NCBI GenBank assembly: GCA_031404455.1
Contig: JANNHP010000151.1
Span: 1-8,469, forward strand
Direction: 5' to 3'
DNA from: JANNHP01 sp031404455
GTDB lineage: Bacteria; Planctomycetota; JAJSAM01; JAJVHW01
DNA: 8,469 nt
Under the pieces are notes generated by a model. That model did no database searches, was not told the DNA's origin, and saw nothing but the letters and a program-made list of their open reading frames with translations. Numbering within the stretch: the first letter of the stretch is position 1; every line of letters begins with the position of its first letter. The translations under genes and the position numbers were made by a program. Positions 5,284 to 8,469 of the stretch are shown one piece after another.

Positions 5284-6540
5284 TCAACGGAACGGCGCGT
5301 AGTCGTAGGTCCGCGAAACTCCGTTCGGAAGGAGCCTCGCGGCCACGCGGAACGCCTTGCAGAAGCCGCTCCCGGAGAAGTACTCGGCGTTCGAGAAGAC
5401 GAGTTCGTGGGCGCGTCCGGTCGCGTCGTAGCGCCGCACCTCGGTCCACCCGGTCGGACGCCCCGTGGCGTCGTACGCGAAGCCGGAGAGCGTCGCGCTG
5501 CCCGAACCCTGCGGAGTGCGGATGCTCGGCGCCTCGTAGCCCTCGATCAGTCCCTGCCACGGTCCGCTCGCGTAGCGCTCGACACCGGTGAGCTCCGCGA
5601 AAAAGCCGTCCACGCAGAACAGCAGGTACTTCGTGGGAAACTCCCCCGGCTCGCGCGGGGCCCGCGAGCACCCGCCGGTGCCGGCGCCGCCGTCGAGGAA
5701 GGACGCGTCGGGCTGCGCCCCCGCCGACGAGAGGATGCACTCGTTCGGTCCGCCCGACTCGCCCACGATCGCGACGATGGGGGTCCGGCCCGCCGACGGG
5801 AACGCGACCGCGTCTGGATCCGGCAGAACGGCGCTCCTGTAGTCGTGCGTCGCGCCGCGCGGCAGCGCTCCGGAGAGCTTCACCGTCGCCGACCACTTGA
5901 CGGTCCCGTCGGGCACGTCGAGGACGACGACGTGATCGCCGACCGACGTCGCTCGGAACCCGTCCTGCGTGGACGACGACCTCGTCGTCCGCGGCGCCGC
6001 GGTGCTCGTCACCGCCGCGCCGTCCGGTCCGGTGACCGAGGCGACGGTGACGGGCGACGCCCCTTTCCAGCGGACCGAGATCGTGGCGTCGAAGCCGGGG
6101 TACGCGCCGAACGTGAGCGTCTTCTCCGGAGACACGGTGTTCCCGGCGAGCGCGAAGCTCTTCGCCGGTTTCAGGGCGACGCGCATGCGATACGCCCCGA
6201 CCGTCGAACCCGTGCCGCCCACGATGATCCTGTACTGCGACGACGCCGTCGGCGACGCGACGAGAACGCTCGTCGGCCCGGTGGCGAGCAGTCCGAGTCC
6301 CTGGTAGTCGTCGGTGTAGACGCCGAGGGCCGGGCTCAGGTTGCCGCCGCCGCCCTTGCCGACGCTGACGGAGAGGAACGATCCGCGCGCGGCGCGGATC
6401 GTGTACTCGTCGAACGTCCGGCCGACCGTGACCTCGCCGAGCACCGTGTCACCGTGCTCGATCGTGTGGCGGTCGAAGGCGCCCGCCGACGCGGCGAGGA
6501 TCACGAGGGCTGCGGACGCGAGCGCGAAACGGGAACGCAT
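5284..6540 (-). CDS. Secreted beta-sandwich protein with PPC-like N-terminal domain
   Basis: This 418-residue protein starts with a clear signal peptide: MRSR, a hydrophobic run and ASAGA before Phe22. Residues about 30-125 read like a bacterial pre-peptidase C-terminal (PPC) type beta-sandwich: EYTIRAARGSFLSVSVGKG, then LGVYTDD, then SQYRIIVGG and GAYRMRVAL. A second beta-rich segment (about 130-245) includes GDHVVVLDVPDGTVKWSATV and looks like another sandwich. The C-terminal third is Gly-rich with scattered Cys and contains two YDATGR motifs a few residues apart, recalling YD/RHS repeats but too few to call. No catalytic motif is visible. It has no SD; only 26 bp separate it from the divergent thiolase, so it may be leaderless. 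An extracellular or periplasmic binding or structural role is likely, specific function unknown. Confidence 0.75.
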   Translation of the reverse strand: MRSRFALASAALVILAASAGAFDRHTIEHGDTVLGEVTVGRTFDEYTIRAARGSFLSVSVGKGGGGNLSPALGVYTDDYQGLGLLATGPTSVLVASPTASSQYRIIVGGTGSTVGAYRMRVALKPAKSFALAGNTVSPEKTLTFGAYPGFDATISVRWKGASPVTVASVTGPDGAAVTSTAAPRTTRSSSTQDGFRATSVGDHVVVLDVPDGTVKWSATVKLSGALPRGATHDYRSAVLPDPDAVAFPSAGRTPIVAIVGESGGPNECILSSAGAQPDASFLDGGAGTGGCSRAPREPGEFPTKYLLFCVDGFFAELTGVERYASGPWQGLIEGYEAPSIRTPQGSGSATLSGFAYDATGRPTGWTEVRRYDATGRAHELVFSNAEYFSGSGFCKAFRVAARLLPNGVSRTYDYAPFR

Positions 6541-6566
6541 GTGCGCCGCAGCGTAATCTCCCCGCC
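6541..6566. promoter_or_regulatory. 26-bp divergent promoter with overlapping -10 elements
   Basis: The whole intergenic space between the secreted-protein start (6540) and the thiolase start (6567) is 26 bp. On the plus strand TAATCT (6554-6559) ends 7 nt before the thiolase ATG, the typical geometry of a leaderless transcript. On the minus strand TACGCT (6555-6550) ends 9 nt before the other ATG and shares two bases with the first box. Neither gene has a Shine-Dalgarno sequence in the space, and any -35 would lie inside the opposite coding sequence. Confidence 0.45.
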
Positions 6567-7751
6567 ATGACGCACACCGAAGTCGTCGTCGCGGGCGCCG
6601 TGAGGACTCCGATCGGGAAGTTCGGCGGGAGCTTCGTGCCGCTCAAGGCCGCCGACCTCGGCGTCGCCGCGGCGAAGGAGGCGATGCGCCGCGCGGGCGT
6701 CGCGCCGGACGCGATCGACGAGTGCCTCTTCGGCCACGGACGGCAGGCCGGCGGAGGCACGAACACGGCCCGTCAGGTGATGGTCCGCGCGGGCGTTCCG
6801 GTCACATCCCCCGCGATGACGGTCAACAAGGCGTGCGCGTCGTCGATGAAGGCGATCGCGCTCGCGTTCGACGGGATCCAGCTCGGCCGCACGCGCGCCG
6901 TCCTCGCGGGCGGCACCGAGTCGATGTCGAACACGCCCTACTACCTGCTCGACGCGCGGTTCGGCTATCGCCTCGGCCACTCCGAGGTCGTGGACGGCAT
7001 GTACAAGGACGGCTTCCAGTGCCCGATCGCGGACCAGTTGATGGGCCGCACCGCCGAGACGCTCGCCGAGCAGTACGGCATCTCGCGCAAGGAACAGGAC
7101 GAGTACGCCGTGCGGTCTCAGTCGCGATGTTCTGCAGCGACGGCGCGCGGCGACTGGAAGGACGAGACGTTCGCCGTCGACGTGCCCGGACGCAAGGGTC
7201 CGACGCAGATCACGGCGGACGAGCACCCGCGCGGCGACGCGACCGTCGAGTCGATGGGCAAGCTCCCCGCGGTGTTCAAGGAGGGCGGCACGGTCCACGC
7301 CGGCAACTCGTCGGGCATCACCGACGGTGCCGCGGCGATGGTCGTGCTCTCCGCCGCGCGCGCGACGGAACTCGGCGTCACGCCGATGGCCCGCGTCGTC
7401 GACTGGGCGACCGCGGGTGTCGTTCCGAAGATCATGGGCATCGGGCCCGTGCCCGCGGTGAGGAAGCTCCTCGAGCGCACGAAGCTCTCGATGACGGACA
7501 TCGACCTCTTCGAGGTGAACGAGGCGTTCGCGGCGCAGGTCCTCGCGTGCGACCGCGACCTGAAGTTCGATCCGGAGAAGCTGAACGTGAACGGCGGCGC
7601 GATCGCGCTCGGCCACCCGATCGGCGCGACCGGCGCGCGGATCTGCGTGACGCTCGTCCACGAGATGCGCCGCCGCGGCGCGCGCCGCGGACTCGCGACG
7701 CTCTGCGTGTCGGGCGGCATGGGCATGGCCATCCTCTTCGAGCGCGTGTGA
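6567..7751 (+). CDS. Acetyl-CoA C-acetyltransferase (thiolase)
   Basis: This 394-residue protein is a full-length thiolase, which condenses two acetyl-CoA to acetoacetyl-CoA or runs the thiolytic reverse, in the cytoplasm. The nucleophile is Cys90 in NKACASSMKA. The C-terminal motifs are NEAFA (Asn318), GHPIGATGAR (His350) and CVSGGMG (Cys380, the acid/base). The N-terminus TEVVVAGAVRTPIGKFGGS is typical. The acetoacetyl-CoA type is favoured by length and motifs, but longer 3-ketoacyl substrates cannot be excluded. No SD precedes the ATG; a -10-like TAATCT 7 nt upstream suggests leaderless translation. The stop overlaps the start of the Rieske-like gene by 4 nt, so the two are probably one transcript. 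I cannot tell phaA/atoB-type roles apart from the context; no reductase or synthase gene is nearby. Confidence 0.95.
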   Translation: MTHTEVVVAGAVRTPIGKFGGSFVPLKAADLGVAAAKEAMRRAGVAPDAIDECLFGHGRQAGGGTNTARQVMVRAGVPVTSPAMTVNKACASSMKAIALAFDGIQLGRTRAVLAGGTESMSNTPYYLLDARFGYRLGHSEVVDGMYKDGFQCPIADQLMGRTAETLAEQYGISRKEQDEYAVRSQSRCSAATARGDWKDETFAVDVPGRKGPTQITADEHPRGDATVESMGKLPAVFKEGGTVHAGNSSGITDGAAAMVVLSAARATELGVTPMARVVDWATAGVVPKIMGIGPVPAVRKLLERTKLSMTDIDLFEVNEAFAAQVLACDRDLKFDPEKLNVNGGAIALGHPIGATGARICVTLVHEMRRRGARRGLATLCVSGGMGMAILFERV

Positions 7752-8263
7752 CGGAGAATCGCGGCCGCCCGATCTCGCGTCGCGGGCTCTTCGGCATCTT
7801 CGGCAGAGGCGCCAAGGGCTTCAAGGAGGCGATCGAGAAGTCCGTGCCCGCGCTGACCCCCGGCGCCGCGAAGGCGCCGTCGCCGTCCTACGAGCGCAAG
7901 CTCCGCCCGCCCGACGCGACGGTCGCTGCGACCTCCGACGGTCAGGGCGGGTTCCTCGTCGATCTGCGCCGCCGTCCACTCGCCATCGGACGGTCGCTCC
8001 GCATCGCGGGGCCCGCACTCGCGGAGGCTCTCCTCGCCGTCCGCGTGAACGAGCACCATGTCGGAATCGTCGGCGGCGAGTGTCCGGTGGACGGCAGCGA
8101 TCTCCTCTGGCTCCAGTTCGAGGACCGCGCCGCGTGTCCGTCGTGCGGTTCGCGCTGGCGCCTCGACGGCAGCCACCTGCGGGGGCCCGCGGACTCGCCG
8201 CTCGGCCTCTTCCTCGTCGACGAGACCGCAGGACTCCTGCACTTTCGAGCGATCGGTCGTTGA
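7748..8263 (+). CDS. Rieske-like domain protein lacking both histidine ligands
   Basis: This 171-residue protein starts with GTG inside the thiolase stop (GTGA overlap), and has no internal Met. The N-terminus has SRRGLFGIF (10-18), like a Tat twin-arginine motif, but no hydrophobic core follows, so export is doubtful. Residues about 67-168 follow the Rieske pattern: C112-P-V114, 15 residues, then C130-P-S-C133-G-S-R-W, then LDGSHLRGPADSPL. Classical Rieske clusters use C-x-H-x(15-17)-C-x-x-H, so the spacing is exact while the two His are Val114 and Cys133. His103 and His104 lie nearby. It may hold no cluster, a different metal, or a structural zinc. Coupling to the thiolase suggests co-expression. 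No SD is visible, as expected for re-initiation. Rieske fold likely, function unknown. Confidence 0.75.
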   Translation: MTENRGRPISRRGLFGIFGRGAKGFKEAIEKSVPALTPGAAKAPSPSYERKLRPPDATVAATSDGQGGFLVDLRRRPLAIGRSLRIAGPALAEALLAVRVNEHHVGIVGGECPVDGSDLLWLQFEDRAACPSCGSRWRLDGSHLRGPADSPLGLFLVDETAGLLHFRAIGR

Positions 8264-8344
8264 CGGCGGCGCGCGATCGGGCGGTGACGGCGGAGCCCGT
8301 CGCGCGGACGAGAACGGGCCCCAATCAGAGGGGCGCCGACCGGC

Positions 8345-8360
8345 GTCGCGCGCGCGCGAC
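8345..8360. repeat. 16-bp perfect palindrome with alternating CG core
   Basis: GTCGCGCGCGCGCGAC is self-complementary and contains twelve bases of strictly alternating C and G (8348-8359). It lies in the 206-bp stretch after the Rieske-like gene. It can extrude a cruciform or adopt Z-form DNA; no function is implied. Confidence 0.7.
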
Positions 8361-8383
8361 CCCACCGCGGGCCCTAGAAATAC

Positions 8384-8416
8384 TCTGAGGAAGCCGCGCC
8401 GAGCCACTTCCTCAGA
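8384..8416. terminator. 10-bp inverted repeat downstream of the thiolase unit
   Basis: TCTGAGGAAG (8384-8393) pairs perfectly with CTTCCTCAGA (8407-8416) around a 13-nt loop. On the plus strand it is followed by CACAATCAG with no T-run; on the minus strand it is followed by GTATTTC, a slight T-run. It could end the thiolase transcript, end a minus-strand gene entering from the right, or be an operator for the next gene. Confidence 0.4.
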
Positions 8417-8447
8417 CACAATCAGTAGAACCACAACAAGACGACGG

Positions 8448-8462
8448 TATACTGCACGGAGG
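8448..8462 (+). promoter_or_regulatory. Possible -10 and ribosome site of a gene starting past the window edge
   Basis: TATACT (8448-8453) matches the -10 consensus well, and GGAGG (8458-8462) is followed by 7 nt up to the window end, where a start codon would be well placed. The surrounding 90 bases are clearly less GC-rich than the genes. The two elements are too close to serve the same transcript with a normal leader, so one may be chance. Confidence 0.3.
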
Positions 8463-8469
8463 CAAACGC

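Noticed and set aside
3725..5302. Long plus-strand open frame (525 residues) and a minus-strand Arg-rich frame at 3571-4446
   Set aside because: Both are antisense or out-of-frame shadows of the low-complexity lipoprotein gene, whose SD, signal peptide and frame are better supported; the translations are Arg/Ala/Val runs typical of GC-rich shadows.
5221..6570. Plus-strand frame of 449 residues
   Set aside because: Antisense to the secreted protein with a clear signal peptide and beta-domain pattern; Arg-rich composition.
7775..7802. Tat signal peptide in the Rieske-like protein (SRRGLF)
   Set aside because: The twin arginines are followed by charged and glycine residues (GIFGRGAKGFKEAIEK), with no hydrophobic core or cleavage site.
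6501..8434. Long minus-strand frames at 6501-7661 and 7118-8434
   Set aside because: They lie antisense to the thiolase and Rieske-like genes, which have clear family motifs; their translations show no recognisable domain.

Overview
This is a GC-rich bacterial chromosomal fragment from a bacterium I cannot place to phylum by eye. Predicted lipoproteins, secreted beta-sandwich proteins, a DUF2203 protein and a mix of good Shine-Dalgarno sites with an apparently leaderless gene would fit an uncultured Planctomycetota, Acidobacteriota or similar lineage; that placement is a guess. No phage, transposase, CRISPR or plasmid genes are visible.

Left end (1-1007): about 1 kb with no convincing protein gene. 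The minus strand carries what reads as the start of a stable-RNA transcription unit. It has a promoter TTGACT-N17-TAAGCT (563 to 535), then a strong hairpin (523 to 489) and a boxA-like GTTCTTTGATAG (478 to 467), which is the arrangement of an rRNA operon leader. Further hairpins follow, and the window edge cuts into a perfect 78-bp inverted repeat (1-78 / 234-311). A 16S gene would lie beyond base 1 if this reading is right.

Middle (1008-6540): a plus-strand lipoprotein-like N-acetylmuramoyl-L-alanine amidase with a stalk-like N-terminal domain (1008-2006) converges on a run of five minus-strand genes. In order of transcription these are a secreted PPC-like beta-sandwich protein (6540-5284), a very low-complexity lipoprotein with Cys/His/aromatic, Asp/Cys and Ser/Arg/Pro segments (5173-3755), a DUF2203 protein (3653-3258), a ferritin-like protein with an apparently degraded metal site (3050-2532) and a 49-residue two-CxxC zinc-ribbon protein (2327-2178). 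Gaps of 101-207 bp, and separate promoter candidates for two of the five, suggest they are not one tight operon.

Right end (6567-8469): an acetyl-CoA C-acetyltransferase (thiolase) with all catalytic residues diverges from the secreted protein across only 26 bp, probably as a leaderless message. Its stop codon overlaps the GTG start of a small protein with the sequence and spacing of a Rieske domain but with both histidine ligands replaced. The final 100 bp are less GC-rich and hold an inverted repeat and a possible promoter and ribosome site for a gene starting just past the edge.

The genes do not form an obvious single pathway. The features most worth following are the His-less Rieske-like protein coupled to a thiolase, the polyampholyte lipoprotein, the rRNA-type leader with its long inverted repeat, and the 26-bp divergent promoter.
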